DNA from: Eremophila alpestris peregrina | Lineage: Eukaryota > Chordata > Aves > Passeriformes > Alaudidae | NCBI GenBank assembly: GCA_009792885.1 | Contig: WMCF01000029.1 | Span: forward strand, 8,209,628 to 8,273,627 | Direction: 5' to 3' | DNA: 64,000 nucleotides | Shown: one piece after another, positions 1 through 13,230 of the stretch | Position numbering within the stretch: the stretch's first letter is position 1 | Layout of the letters: every line of letters begins with the position of its first letter | Made by a program: the position numbers and the translations under genes | Notes under the pieces: model-generated | What the model saw: the letters and a program-made list of their open reading frames with translations, nothing else | Told to the model about the DNA's origin: nothing | Databases searched by the model: none

Positions 1-3000
1 CTCTTGCCAGACAGAGATTTCTCTCCATGCAGAAGTACTAATAGAGCATCTTTTGAAGCCATAGGTATTACAGTGGAGATCAAGCAGCACAATCAGCAGT
101 TTCAGAGAGATCATTGTGCTCAGCATGCAGATATCTTTCCAATATTCTCCAGATCATTACCACTAACCAGGGATTAGTACACATGACATTTTATCCAAAA
201 AATGAACCATGCAGGTAGCTTCAGTCCACCTGCAAAAAACAAAGCTATCTGGGAAATGATAAATAATCTGATTTACATGCTAGATCTGTGATAATGTATT
301 GTAAATAGCATGTTATTGTAATGGGTATAAACGACCTTAGAGCATTCAGCCAGGAGTTGGTTTGTGAAGTTTTTATAATTCTTACAGGAAAGAAAGAAGC
401 AGCACCCTAGAAAAAGCAGCTTAACTTCAGACGCCAACTTAATGAATGCATGCAAATTGAGATTCCTCCCCACTCCTCTCAGAGGCAACACTTCCTGCTC
501 TTGCAATTTTATCATGACTCTCACTATTTTTAGTGCTTTGCCTAGAGTCTCTGCTACTGGAATCACGTCTGAGACTCAGCATTAATTTTAAAAGGAAATA
601 TTTCCACTCCCTTGCATCCTGAGAAAAGCTTGGAAATGTGAAACCAGTGCAGCCTACAGGCTAAAAATCTAGAAAGAATACAAGAAATTCAGGGTGGGTT
701 TTGTTCTTAAAAGAAACTCACGATTTCTAAGCTGATTCCCTGAGTGGCAGGAGCTAAATAATGCATTGATTCCTCATGGCTGACTGTTCCTCAGAATCTC
801 TTCAGAGCAGATGTGAGGCACATTAGCAGTTTTACATGGGAAAAAGATATACAGTGCCACTGTCACTGCTCTTTCTATGCAGTGGATATTCTTACTCTTC
901 AGAATACCAGCTTCTCCTAAAAGTCATACTTTTAAAGAGAACATTTGACCTTTTGAAATAAGAAGAAATATTATTTTATGCACAAACTATTCTTGGTTTT
1001 TCTTCTCTGAAAGCAAACTCTTCTGCATCTCAGAGCATTTTGCTTAAGAAGATAAACCCAAGAGTTATGTTATCTGCAAGAAATACGTAAACATGTGCTA
1101 AGGAGGAATATACCATCAGGCTTCTTAGGGGAAACATGATGCTTTACATTGGCTTTTACACAGCTACTTGCTTTTAATTATACATGCAGCTGGAATTTAA
1201 AATAGAAAGTTAAATAGATGATCTGCTTTTAGCTTAGATGATTGAGAGGCTTTTTTAAAAAGGTACCACTAGATGGTGCAAGAGTTTAAATAATTCATAA
1301 ATCCACAGCTAGTCCCCTGCCCCAACAACAGGAGACAGCACTGCCAAGCAAACAGAGCTCCTGTGGTTTGTATTTGGCAAAATTGCTGACTTTGGTCCTA
1401 GAGGGGCCACTCACTCCCTTATCTGGTATTTCTTTCAAAGAGGAGGAAATATTTTGTCATCTGAGGGAAAACTGGTAGTGAAATGGCTGTGAAGTGACTG
1501 ACCACTGCAGATCAGGGTGGACAGAATGCTGTTCTTGGTCCTGAGAAAAGGCAAATTCAGCTCCCTCCTCTGCTGGACAGACTAACTCAGAGAACCCAAA
1601 AGACAAATCTCAACCTCATTGCACCTCAGTTCTCATCTGGAAATAAGTTCATGGAGTGTTTGTTAGCACTTCCAACCTCAGAGGGATGCTGACAGGAACA
1701 ATACATTTTCAAATTATGCCATGTTCCAAAAGGGTGTACTATTTTAGTATATGTACAATGCCTATACTGGTAGTGAAGTTTGACTGGATTTTTATTTTAG
1801 TAATTTTGGTTAAACATTTAACAAGAGTACTAGGAACCATTCATTACAAATTAAGTTAAACCGATATATAAAGCAAAATGTCCTCTCCAGTTCTAGATAC
1901 ACAGAATAGGAAGACCTGAGCTTACTTTGTTCTCAACCAGCAGAACTAGAAGCCTAAAATGTATGTTATTCCAAGAAACACTTTTTTAATGATCACCAGT
2001 AATGAGACTATAACCAAAGTTTTGCATAATATGCATTGAAGCCTCTAAGAATAAGGTAAGTGTTGGGTAGGTAACATTAGGAGTAAGTCATATAGACAAG
2101 GTAAATTTTCTATCAACCAGTAGACGTCAAAGAGACTATTTAATTATTCAGGTATGTGAGATAACACATGGAAAGCACACGCCTTCATTGCACAGGAAAG
2201 AAACCTCCACCCAGCCATGGCTACTCACCATGTGAACCTAAAAAACCCCCAAAAGCAAACAAAGGAAAACCTGCTGAGTAACACACACCCCTGCAGGGAG
2301 ATTGTGACTAATACATAAATAACTAAGACCTGGAAACCAAGATAACTGAGAAGATTCTTCTCACTCTGAATACATTCATGGGATAGAATTTCCTCAGGAG
2401 ATGGTAGGACTTGTGGCTCTCATTATAGGAAAGAACTTTTCTTGGATATATATTGTACATTTAACTGTCAAGCCTTTTACTGTTCTAAACTAAATCCCAC
2501 AAAATCAGTCATCAAGTCTATAACTCTTTGCCAGATTGGCAAAGAGAAATGGAACTGAGTCTCATAAAGGTGTGACAGGATTTACCAGTAATCAAACTGC
2601 CCAAATGGGATACCAAGTGTGCCCTTTTCCCCTTGCACTGCACTGAACAGATTTGTGTAGTAAATATGTCAGCAATGTAAAAACAAACATGAACACAGCT
2701 GTTAAGAGATAGACTGGAAGTCTTACAATAATCCAGTAATAGCCTGATTACTCATGGAAGAAAATGAAGATCAGTAATCCAGTTACAGTCCAATTTTTCT
2801 CATACACCATATAAACTCTTCATACAATGGAATAAGATATAGATACTAAATAGCTTCAATAGTGATGTAGCCTCTTTTGGTTGATACTATTCCCATGGGA
2901 AGTAGAAGAAAATCTTTTTACTTGAGGAGGAGCAGAAACCACAAATCAATACTGAGGGCATATGTGCACTGCAAGGCCTCTCCCAGCACAGCACGTGGTC

Positions 3001-4227
3001 TGCGGCACTGTGAGAGGCCTCTGTCATCCCACCAGCAGAGCTGCTGGCCTGTACTGAGAGCACTTCATCCTGAAATGAACTATTATGTCACCTCCTTAAG
3101 TGCCATAGGGAGAGCTGACCTAACCACATACTTCCATGCTGGCAAAATTATGTTTACACTGGAGGTTTTGCTAAGACAGGTATCTTTCCAGGCCAAGTCT
3201 AAACTTAAATCCCCACAAATGCAACTACCCACTATGGTTATTGAAGTGCCACCTTCAATATCTTCACCTCAGTAGTGCTTAGGGCACCTCCCTAGCTCAG
3301 CACACTTCACTTGCTCCGAGGAGGAGGATGAAGCTATTTCAGCAAGATCTGTCCTTTGTAAGGTGGTAGATACTCCTCACATCTAAACTGGATGAGAATC
3401 CTGTTTATTCACTCCCTTTTCCATTCCTAACAAAGCTCTTTCACTTGGCTGCAAATTTGGCCTCCACTCTCTTTGTTCTAATGCTGCTGCAGACAGGGCC
3501 ACTACAGAAAGAAGAGAAACCGGGAACAGGGGCCTCCTGCCCACTCTGAATCCCAGCATCAGCTAGCCCCAAAATCTGTTGTGGGAAAGTCACCTTGGTT
3601 GCCCTGTGAGCATGACTGCTGGCAGCTCTTTTTTGAGGCCAGGCTATGAATTTCATTATCAGCCTCCAAGTGACAGAATTTTAGCTTAGTTTTTCCACCA
3701 CATGATGATGCTTGTGGCCATTCCAGACAGCAGCACGGGTACAGGTGTGACCCTGCCCTGCAACCTGAGAGAAGCTGTTTCAGAAACTATTCCATGACAC
3801 ACTCCAGGTCAACCCACAAGGAATTACAAACAGCACATTGAAGCAAATAGAGGCCAGGCTGTGGCATTTCTGCTTTTCCTGGATCCTCCCATCCTCAGAA
3901 CAAATACAAGACAGCAGGGAAAAAAAATGTGTCAGATAAGCCACTGTTGAGAAATCTGCTGGCTAACACGCAACTCTCACAAAAGCACACAAGGACACAA
4001 AAGCAAACACCAGACAAGACACAATTTCCATGCCAGTATGTACTTTGCAAAAGGCTGGGAAGAACAGTGATGAGCCATACAAGAAGAGGAAATGGCCCCA
4101 AGCTGCATTAGAGGAAATTTAGACTGTGACAACCAAAAGTGTTGTCAAGCACAAGAACAGGGTCCCCAGCGAAGTGGCTGAGTGACCAGCCCCAGAGATA
4201 AAAGACTAAATGTGTACAGTAAAAGCA

Positions 4228-4329
4228 TGGATGTGGCACTTTAGGATGTGGTTTAGTGCTGGACTGAGCAGTGCTGGGCTGACCTAGTGGTCTCAAAGGT
4301 CTTTTCCAAGCTAAACAACTCTATGATTC
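4228..4329 (+). mobile_element. CR1-like LINE fragment (3' end)
   Basis: The stretch runs from a 'ggcactttaggatgtggt' segment through 'gtgctgggctgacc' to 'aaaggtcttttccaagct' and ends in 'ctctatgattcc'. This is the typical 3' terminus of an avian CR1 LINE, whose end carries ATTCTATG-type octamers. Only about 100 bases remain and no ORF2 sequence is present, so it is a dead 5'-truncated copy. Confidence 0.8.
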
Positions 4330-7300
4330 CTACACTGGTTTCTGTAGAGAGATCTTCAAAGCGTGTATTGTATATCCAGTGCTCTGATTAAGTTCATAGG
4401 TCCTAGTCAGGGAAGGTACTAACTGCACATTTTTCAGCAGATCTTATATATTTGCAGGCTTGATCCCTCTGGGTGCAAAAGAATATTCATGAGCCAAAAT
4501 GTCAATCTAAATGAGGAAGATTATCTTTATGATTAAGGCTTAGGTACACACATGGCACTTCGTACTGTCACAGAGATTACACAGAGAAAATATTTAACTT
4601 AGGAAAAGCCCTGTGAGACACGGAAAATCACTTCCACAAAAGGAGTACAAAAATGAAGATAAAAAAATTACATTACATTGCTTTTCACCAAAGCAAAGCC
4701 TAAAAATGAAAATGAATCTTATTCCTAGGCTAGCACTGAACATCCTTGTCTTCACTGAGGTAGAAACAGTCTCTCTTCTTTTTGCTTACCTTATTTCTTT
4801 ATTGTGAGACAGAGTAATAGTGCTGCAAGAATACTGAGATATATGCACAGATTCTATCCAAACTGCATCTTTTCTCGAAGTATTAAAGTCTCAAAGTATT
4901 AAAGTATAAAATATGTGGGCTAATTAAAAGATGGCATGACCAAAATTTATGTAATTACTAGGATAAAACAAGGTCAGACAACATGGCTAAAAAAATAATC
5001 TGAGAAGCATTTTCTCTTTTAACTGTAAAATATACAACTTTCAGATTGGCTAAAAGTTCAGTTTCTAGCTACATACAGGCACACTTTTACTGGTCACAAT
5101 GTGGACTTGTTACTGTTATCTAAATAGATACCAGAAGAGGCAACTGTAAGTCTTCCCTTATCTCTCTCTCACAAACACACTTTTTGCTTTTTAATCTGAA
5201 AGCTTTCTATTTTCTAATAAAAAGCACCACAAAGTATAAAAAAAAGACATGGAAAGAATGCATCATTTGTCTGGAAAATTACTTAATTTTAGTTATTCTA
5301 GTAACTTTATAAGAATTCTTTTCCAAGTATAGGAATAAACTTATGAGCTCCCATTAAAAGAATTTCTAGTGTATTCCTTTCTGGAGTTTAGTTAAATTCT
5401 TGTGAAAGAAAGCATGAGGACTGCAGAGAAAAGACAGCCTGTTGTCCCTGTCTCGTGCCTTTAAAAAAAGCTGATGTGACACTGAGTTCTAGGTCACTGA
5501 AATGATCTGATAGAGAGAAGTGAGTTGAAATCTTGACTCTCTTCTGATGTGGCTGCTCTCATTACAGCCATCCTGCTAGCAGGGACAAGGGAACTCAGAG
5601 CAAGCAGAGCCATCTCTCCTTTAACCACCAGGTGTGCAGGGTTATTGCATCCAGAGAGGTGCTCAGCTAAAAGCCCCGGTGTTCTTTAGGAAGGACACAT
5701 TGAGTTATTCTTGCATTACTAAGCAGGCACTTGCCCAAGAACATTGTATCCACATAATTTAAAAACATAGAACTCATTCTGTAGTAATTTATGATTCTTC
5801 AAGATGACAAAAACGAATGAACTTTGCTCATTTCATAAAATGAATTAGAAATCTGCAGGAGAAAAGACAGCTGGTGTTGCTTGAACAACACATATACAGC
5901 TAACAGAAGTTTTTAACTTAAAGTTAGATTACTTTGTGATTTGATTCAAAAACAGTGCTGCACAAACCAAATAAAACCACACAGAACCTGTAATGTTTGA
6001 GGAGAGTTTTGACACCAAATTGTTCTTCTTTTCTAACCAGCAGTACTGGCCTTGGTGATTATTTTAGTCACATTTTATTTGTTTTTCCCCTCAAGAAAAA
6101 CAACTTCCTTTTGCTTCCAGTAGCACTAACCTATAAATTCCCAGTAAAACTCACATTCTGTGTCTCAGTAGGGTAGTGATTTGGGCAGAGGGGAGTATGT
6201 GTGTATAGGAAACAGTCATTTCTAGCTGAGGGAGACTCTTCAAGGATACACAAAAGGTAACAGGCAATGTGCAATACATATCTTCAGTCAGAGAAAGTGT
6301 CCAGTTCAAACATCCACTGGGAGACAGAACAGGATTTGTTACTGTGGATGAAAGGTCTTCCTCACAATGCCTTTGTGTTGATACTGCTCAGCTTATCACT
6401 GGAAACCACCAACCAGCTACAGAGGAACATAGTTCACATTTAACTAATATGACATATACAGCCTTTTCACCATAAAAGAGTGTAATTCTATCAACTATCA
6501 CATGTGACACTGCTCAGAAGAGGCATATTATCTTTATATGACAGACAATATAAAAATAATTTACTTGAAGTTCAGAATTAGCAGCTGGCAAAATGTCTCA
6601 CACTCATTATTTGAACCATCTGCTGGAAACAATAGAAGAATTTGAACTACAGTTGAACTTTTCACCCACAGTTGAACAACAGGGCTAGTCAATGGATTGT
6701 AGCCAGTTCCCTGAGCTGTAAATTAACTTCAGTTTAATTAGAAACACAAGTTGACAGTGGAACAGTATTAGAAGCAGATCCTGCAATACACTGGATTTGC
6801 CAGATCCTCTCTGTCAGCTGGCAGAAGGAAGGTGTTGCTGATACAGCCAGTAATTTGGCAAGGCTATATCTACTTCAAGTGCTTGTCTAGTTTAGTCCCA
6901 GTATTAAGCCAATCAGTTGGTGTTGAGGGTTGCAGAGTCCAGCACTGGACTCTGCCAATTTTTCATTCAGAAGTTGAAAAGAAAAGCAAATAATGCTGAG
7001 ATGACTCTGAAATACAGAGAAATTTCTTTTTACAAGTATGATGTGCTTCAAGTGTTCCTTTTGAGGTTATTTCAAAACAAAGAGCTGCCTGGGTTTGGCT
7101 GTTTTTTAATTGTTCTTTTTTCTTTTCCTGAAGACTTGTATCCTCCCTTCAGCTTTACTCACCTTGCACTAAAAATGCTGGAGTTGCAAATTGGGACTTG
7201 TGCACTTTGCAGGTATTATTTACATCTGCAGTTGTAACTTGGCACTCTATCTAGAAGACTTTTGACCACACTGGCAGTTTTAAGCACACACAAAGTATTA

Positions 7301-7590
7301 GTAGTGAACAAAATTGATGGCCTGCAGATAATCCCAAATTAATCATTAATGGAAGCTACAAACACAGCTGGAAACCAAAACGTTGGACAAGCAATTTACA
7401 CCAGTCCTCTTACAGAAACAAAAATGTACTTTTACCATCATCCTAGCAAAGATAATCTTTTATTCAGTCGAACTCAAAAAACTCATAGACTACCAAGTAT
7501 TTAGCATTTGTTCTGGGTTTTTAGTACCTTGTTTCAAACAAGCATTTTTCTAATCCAGTTTTCAGCTCAGCACACCTGATTTGGAGGTAA

Positions 7591-7660
7591 TAGAACCATG
7601 GAATGGTTTGGGTTCTAAGGGACCTACCAAAGGTCCCTTGGGTTCAAAGGCAAAACTACC
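7591..7660 (-). mobile_element. CR1-like LINE fragment, inverted
   Basis: The sequence 'gaaccatggaatggtttggg' followed by 'aagggacct' is the reverse complement of the CR1 3' end (CCCTTCCAACCCAAACCATTCTATGATTC type). The copy is very short and diverged. It also contains a perfect 9-bp inverted repeat with a 5-base loop at 7617-7639. Confidence 0.6.
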
Positions 7661-10600
7661 CAGATACAAAGACTGTAGCTCATGGCCTCCTGTGTGTGGT
7701 TTTCCCTCTTTTCTGATGAAGAGTTTAATCTGTGATAAATATTTTTTTATTCAAATGAACACAACCACAAACGCCCCATTTCCTGACCCAGTTTTTTGCT
7801 CTTTGTTAAATATTCACACTGGTGAGTGTATGTGTGCCTGTCAAGTCTCAGCAGTAAAAAGGGACAGCCATATTGCTAGTCAGACTTATGCTCCTGTTAG
7901 ACTCTTACAAGAAAAAATACAAATATATATTTTAAAAAAGGAAACAACAAGCCACCAAGCCACTGATTACCAATACTCTGCATTTCCTCCTGTCCATTAA
8001 CTTCAGCAATGGTGGCTAACACCTTGTGCCAGCAGCAGGTGGACATTGGCACCTGTATTCTAGGAACTCTGTCCCACACTGGCACAGCACAGGGCAACAT
8101 GCCACAGGATCAGTCAGGATTTGCACATCAGTGCTGGGATCTCACCATTGAAAATGTGGAACAGTCTAGCCCTTTTTGCTGTATTATTTCCAAGTAGTTT
8201 CCAGGAGATCATGAACCATAACCTTCCTGAAATAAAGGAACATTAGTGCTCTTAAAGAACACCTTGTTTCAGTATGTAATCTATTGTTTGCTGAAATATA
8301 CCCTTGCAAAGGGTGGTAGGTTTTTTTGGCATTCTTTTTTTAGCTTTGTTTTATTGTAAGTCTACCTGGGGAAGAGAGGAGGACAGTTCCAACTTACCAG
8401 CTTGGTTGAACCCAGCCTTTATTGTCTAAGAACTGTTCCACAATTGGTCAAACACACATTTTGTAATAATTCTAATTTTTTATGCACTACCATGTCACAA
8501 AATCTTTCTAGCCCAACCTTTTTTACATATACACCTCAGAATCTGGTATAGTTTTAGTGGCAATTCCAGTGTTTTTTCTCTGAAACAACTTGCAAAATTT
8601 CACCCCGGTTGTGACTAAGAAAAATGGCCTGAATAATTTTTTAACTGAAAAATCTATTTTACAGTGCCATGTCACTCTTCTGCAAGCTGCCTAACAACTA
8701 GAGATGAAAGTATTCAAATAGCTATTTTTATTTCATGACCATAAAGACAAAGGCTCTATGACTTACAATTGCCAACAGAGTCCAGAGGTGAAGTGATTAA
8801 TAGCTACTCCTAAGTACTCATAATTAGCTACACATTAGATGCATAGCTACTCGTTAGACAACAGCAAAATTGCTTTTAAAAGGTGGGTGAAATATCTGGA
8901 AGCAGCTATTCATTGCTGCATTAGACAATATTGAAGTAATCTTAAGACCAGCAAACCACTGAAACTCTCTCATTCAGGTATATGGACTATTCCAACAAGA
9001 CAAGTTAAGACACTGCACATTTTTAGCTAATGTCAGAGCAAACTTGAGCTCAGAGGTTCAAGTAAAAACTATGAAATTATCTCTGTTTGAAGTAAAACAC
9101 AAACTCACTTCTCTTCTACCTCTTCATCTGATTTCAGTGAGAAAGAGTGCTTCAATGCACACACCTCCACTCAGATTTATTGCCACTCTTGTAGAAACTG
9201 GACTCCTAACACCCTCACTGCTGAACACTTAATCCAAATCTAGAACTGAAAATAACATGAAGAGAGGGACATGCCAGTGACATGTCTTTTTAAGAATAAA
9301 CTACTACACTCTGCTTCCCACTGTTGAATTTGTAATTAATAGTTTTACCATAGGCCTACATTTTGGTACTTCTGCAAAGTGCACTATTTGCCTGAAACAA
9401 ATGCCAAAACCATGGAGAACAGCATTATCTTATAGGCAGAAAATGCATGTCAGAAGGTTAGAAGCTATTGGGGTTTTTTGGTTTGTTTTGGGAGTTTTTG
9501 AGTTGTATTTTTTTAGTGAGAATAGTAAGTAGAAATACCCATGCTAGTCTTTGATTTACTGATACCTAGCACTACCATAACCAGCTTTGTTCACAGAGAT
9601 AAGCTCAGGCATGCTCATTTGCACACACTGAGGAGCACCACCTTTAGTCAGCTAAATCAACATTTCAGTCTTTGGACTGTAAACACTCCTCTAAAACCAG
9701 CTCCTTCTTCAGCCCCCTGTGCATGGGCAGGACACAATAGCACATAGTATGTGCCAGAAGGAAGATGTAGTTGCAGTTCTGCTGCATCAGCACCACTTGC
9801 ACAGAATACAAGCCCACAAACTGAGGCACTTATTACTTTTAGGTGGGATGCTCAAATACCTCAGTGGTCCTAGACCTCAGTTATTTACCTGCTATACAGA
9901 AGCTTCTCTTTTCCTATTCCTAACTTCTTCACTGGAGGTAGATTACAGCAGTGTGAAAATACCCACAGACAGACAAGCTGTGGAGACATGTTAGAAGCAT
10001 GGAAAGAATGAAACAATAAGCAGTAAAAACTTTAAGGATTTTTTTTCTGACATAAATGCAGCTAATGTTTCTTCTAGCTTTGTATAAAGAAGCAGAAGTG
10101 TCAAGTGTATAGGAGAATTTTAAAGGGTGAAAAATATGAAGTAAATAGATCACCTGAAATAAGGAAAAAAAGGTACTACACTCCCCACAACTGCATTTTC
10201 ACCTACAAAATAATTTCATATTGACTTTTGCTGTGAACATATGGCAGAAAAAGCAGGGCACTCAAACTATTATGAAATCCAGAATTGCAGCCAGAACAAG
10301 GCAGCACACTGCAGGAACCTCAGCCAGAACAGAATAGCCCACAACAACATGTCTAGAGTGACAATCACCTTTCCTCCATTGATTCCTTGGGTGACTTCCC
10401 TTAAATGCACTCTTATGAGTGTGAAGGTAAGGAGGGCTCTGTGTGAATCCTCCAAGCATTGAAGGAAAATTTACTGAACTCAGCAACACCTATTCAGCAA
10501 CTGGATAAAGTCCCAGCCCAAAGGATTCTTAGCCAGCTGTGGGACATTCAAGGGCAACCAGATCAGCTGTAGGTCTAAACATATTCAGGTGTTTCTGGGC

Positions 10601-12780
10601 AGCCACAGAGTCAGGAAAGCAGCAATCTCCATTTCCCAGAGGCTTTGGACATGATCTGTGTGTCAGCCCTCACTCTGTGCATGTATCTGTGTGTCGTGGC
10701 AGATGCTCTACTTGTGAACAAATAGAACTGCACAGAACACTGATAAATTGATAAAAGTTCTACCACAGAACAGAAGCACCTAAAGTTCAAAATACCATTT
10801 AGACAGCTGAAAATAGGGCAAGAAATAAAACTAACAGGTTTTTATCTTTTATCCTTAAAAGCATTTCTCAGTAACATTTGTGTCTATTTCAGCAAGTCCT
10901 TTATCTCTTAAGAAACAATCTCTTCAACAGGATAGTAATAATGGGGTTTTCATTGTGGGAAATGTACAAAATTAAATCCATTCTTTTAGGCTCATTATTC
11001 CTGTAGCCCTGAACTCCTCTATCATCTGTCTAAAAGAGTTTTGTTTTCTGTTTTGTTTATATTTCCCATGATGTATGAAGCAATCCTTTTCTAGAAACAA
11101 TGAAGCATGAGCTAATGTATTTATGATCCCCAGTATCACTGTGTTTTCTTTGTGTTACATCCTTGAAGAAAAAAACAGGTTTTCTTCCCCCAGGACACAG
11201 TCCAGTGTTGGGCACCACAGTCAGAAACAGTGCCAGTTTTACGAGTGGTTTTAAAGGTCTTTTAAACATCATTACTCAACATCATCTTATTCATTTGTCT
11301 GTCTCTTCAGCAACCTTTATAAGGTGAGTAATGCCTTATCTCCCTATTTTTCTTCCTTACGTAACTGAGGAAACTCATTATACCTTATGAGCAGTGTTCA
11401 GCTGTTATGTAAAATTTCAAGTAGCCAATACTTATCCTATAGACTATGTGTCAATCATGGTTGTCTGCTTTGGCTTCTAAGCCATACTCACTCATGCTCT
11501 TGAGTCCAGCAATTTTGCCTTGGATAAAAGCAGAAATCCTCTGACTTCAGTAAAAGTGCACCAGAGGTCCAGAAAAAGCAGAGCAATGAGTCTGCAGCTG
11601 TAAGGGGAATAGCATCAGGCAGTGCTCAGCTAAGTAACAGAAACTGGTATGCATGCTACAAAAATTGTTGTGGTTTAATATTTTACTTACTGCTTTTTAC
11701 TGCTGCCTTTTCATGTCCTTTCTGAACCAGCTTCAGAGGTACTGCATGTAGTGCTTTCAAACCATTTGTCACAAACCAGCAATGAAGTAGAACTCTGAAA
11801 GGAAAATTAACATCCAACAGTTTCTTAAAAGATGAATGTGACCTCTAACTTGTCATCAAAGTGACCCAAAACTCTGCTAGTGGGGATGCAATCTCAGCAG
11901 CCTGTAAAGATCCACCTTGAACTGTTAGACAGTGCAGGACTGTGACACACAGTTCAGCTGGAATGAAACATAAGCTAGTCTGTGATCATAAAGTTTTCAA
12001 CTTCAAAAAGCAGAACATGCACAAGGCCATGTTTATCATGCTAAAGTTTTACAGATAAAGTGTACATAGACAATATAATTATATTTGCATAAGGTTTATT
12101 TATTTTTGAAACCTCAATGCTTCCTTGTTCACTTCCCACCTTTGCTTTGCTCACTTTCCCACTCTGGAGTATGTGCCAAATACTCCATATAAAGAGAACA
12201 CTGAACTTATGATCTCTGAAGATACATAATGAGAAAGCTATCACAAAGTTTTCCAAATGTTTGTTGGTAATTTTAAAACTATAAATCTCAAAACTATAAG
12301 CCAAATATAATCCCATGATTTTTAGATAAGTATCACAATACCAGCAGAGACATTTAAAAAAAAAATCTGAACAGCCAAGTATACCTAGGAAAAATTTTGC
12401 TTAAATAGCGGTCAGTAAGAGTATCACTAATTTTGCTTAATAATACTTTATCACATAACCAAAAAATTAAAGAAAGATCAGAGCCAGCCCTAAGTACTTT
12501 TAGGTGTGGGCCTACAGAATCATTTTACAGGCTTCATGCAGGGTTAGGTATTTCTCACATAACTAATCCAAATAAATCTGGAGAGAGGCAGCAAGCTGAT
12601 TCACCATGGGTGTAGGTTACCTGTTACCTATAAACCTGGCAATTCATCTACCTGTCTCTGACAGGTTACCTATACCACAAATAGGTCAGTGACAAGGAGG
12701 TCACTCAAGTGGCAATCCAGACTCCCCACTTTCAGCAGTAGTCATTCAATCAGAACGAAGCAAAACCCCACATTTTTCCC

Positions 12781-12966
12781 CCAGAGGGTGTTTTGGCACT
12801 AGAACAGGCTCCCAAGGGCAGTGGTCACAGCACCAGCCTGACAGAGTTCAAGAAATGTTTAGACAATGTTCTCATGGTGTGACTCTTGGGGTGTCCTGTG
12901 GAGGGCCAGGAGTTGGACTCAATGATCCTGATGGGTCCCTTCCAACCCAGTGTATTCTGATTCTAC
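12781..12966 (+). mobile_element. CR1-like LINE 3' fragment
   Basis: About 185 bases match the usual CR1 3' region as I know it: 'ggcactagaacaggctccca', then 'gtcacagcaccagcctgaca', 'gagttcaagaaatgttt', 'ggactcaatgatcctgatgg' and the terminal 'gggtcccttccaaccca' followed by 'attctgattct'. It is 5'-truncated, has no intact frame and lies in the sense orientation. Confidence 0.88.
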
Positions 12967-13084
12967 ACACTTTCCTTGGAAAAATAAGTCAGTTCTGTAT
13001 TCAAGCCTCACATTCTGTCTGTAAATTATTCCATGTAGTGTCTATAAACATTACACAACTTGCAGTACCACTGCATGACTTCAA

Positions 13085-13230
13085 ATATGGGAGGAACCAC
13101 TGGAGGCTTTCAAGGTGCAATTGGACAAAGTGTTTATAATTTTATTTGTGCTCCCTTTTCCATGAGCCTTTGGGCCAGATGATAATGTGAGATCCCTTCT
13201 AACCTGGGCTGTTCTATGATTCCATGATAT
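13085..13230 (+). mobile_element. CR1-like LINE 3' fragment
   Basis: A second copy starts about 120 bases after the first. It shows 'ccactggaggctttcaaggt', then 'gggccagatgataatgtgag' and the end 'gatcccttctaacctgggct' plus 'gttctatgattccatgat'. It is more diverged than its neighbour. The two copies lie in the same orientation, so they are either independent insertions or one interrupted element. Confidence 0.75.

Noticed and set aside
2877..3275. A 132-codon open frame on the plus strand
   Set aside because: It starts with TTG and has no recognised domain or splice support. The first ATG is well inside the frame. Moderate length by chance, or a decayed repeat that I could not classify.
7581..8000. 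A 139-codon open frame on the plus strand
   Set aside because: It begins inside a CR1 remnant and codes for low-complexity sequence in its second half. No motif is seen.
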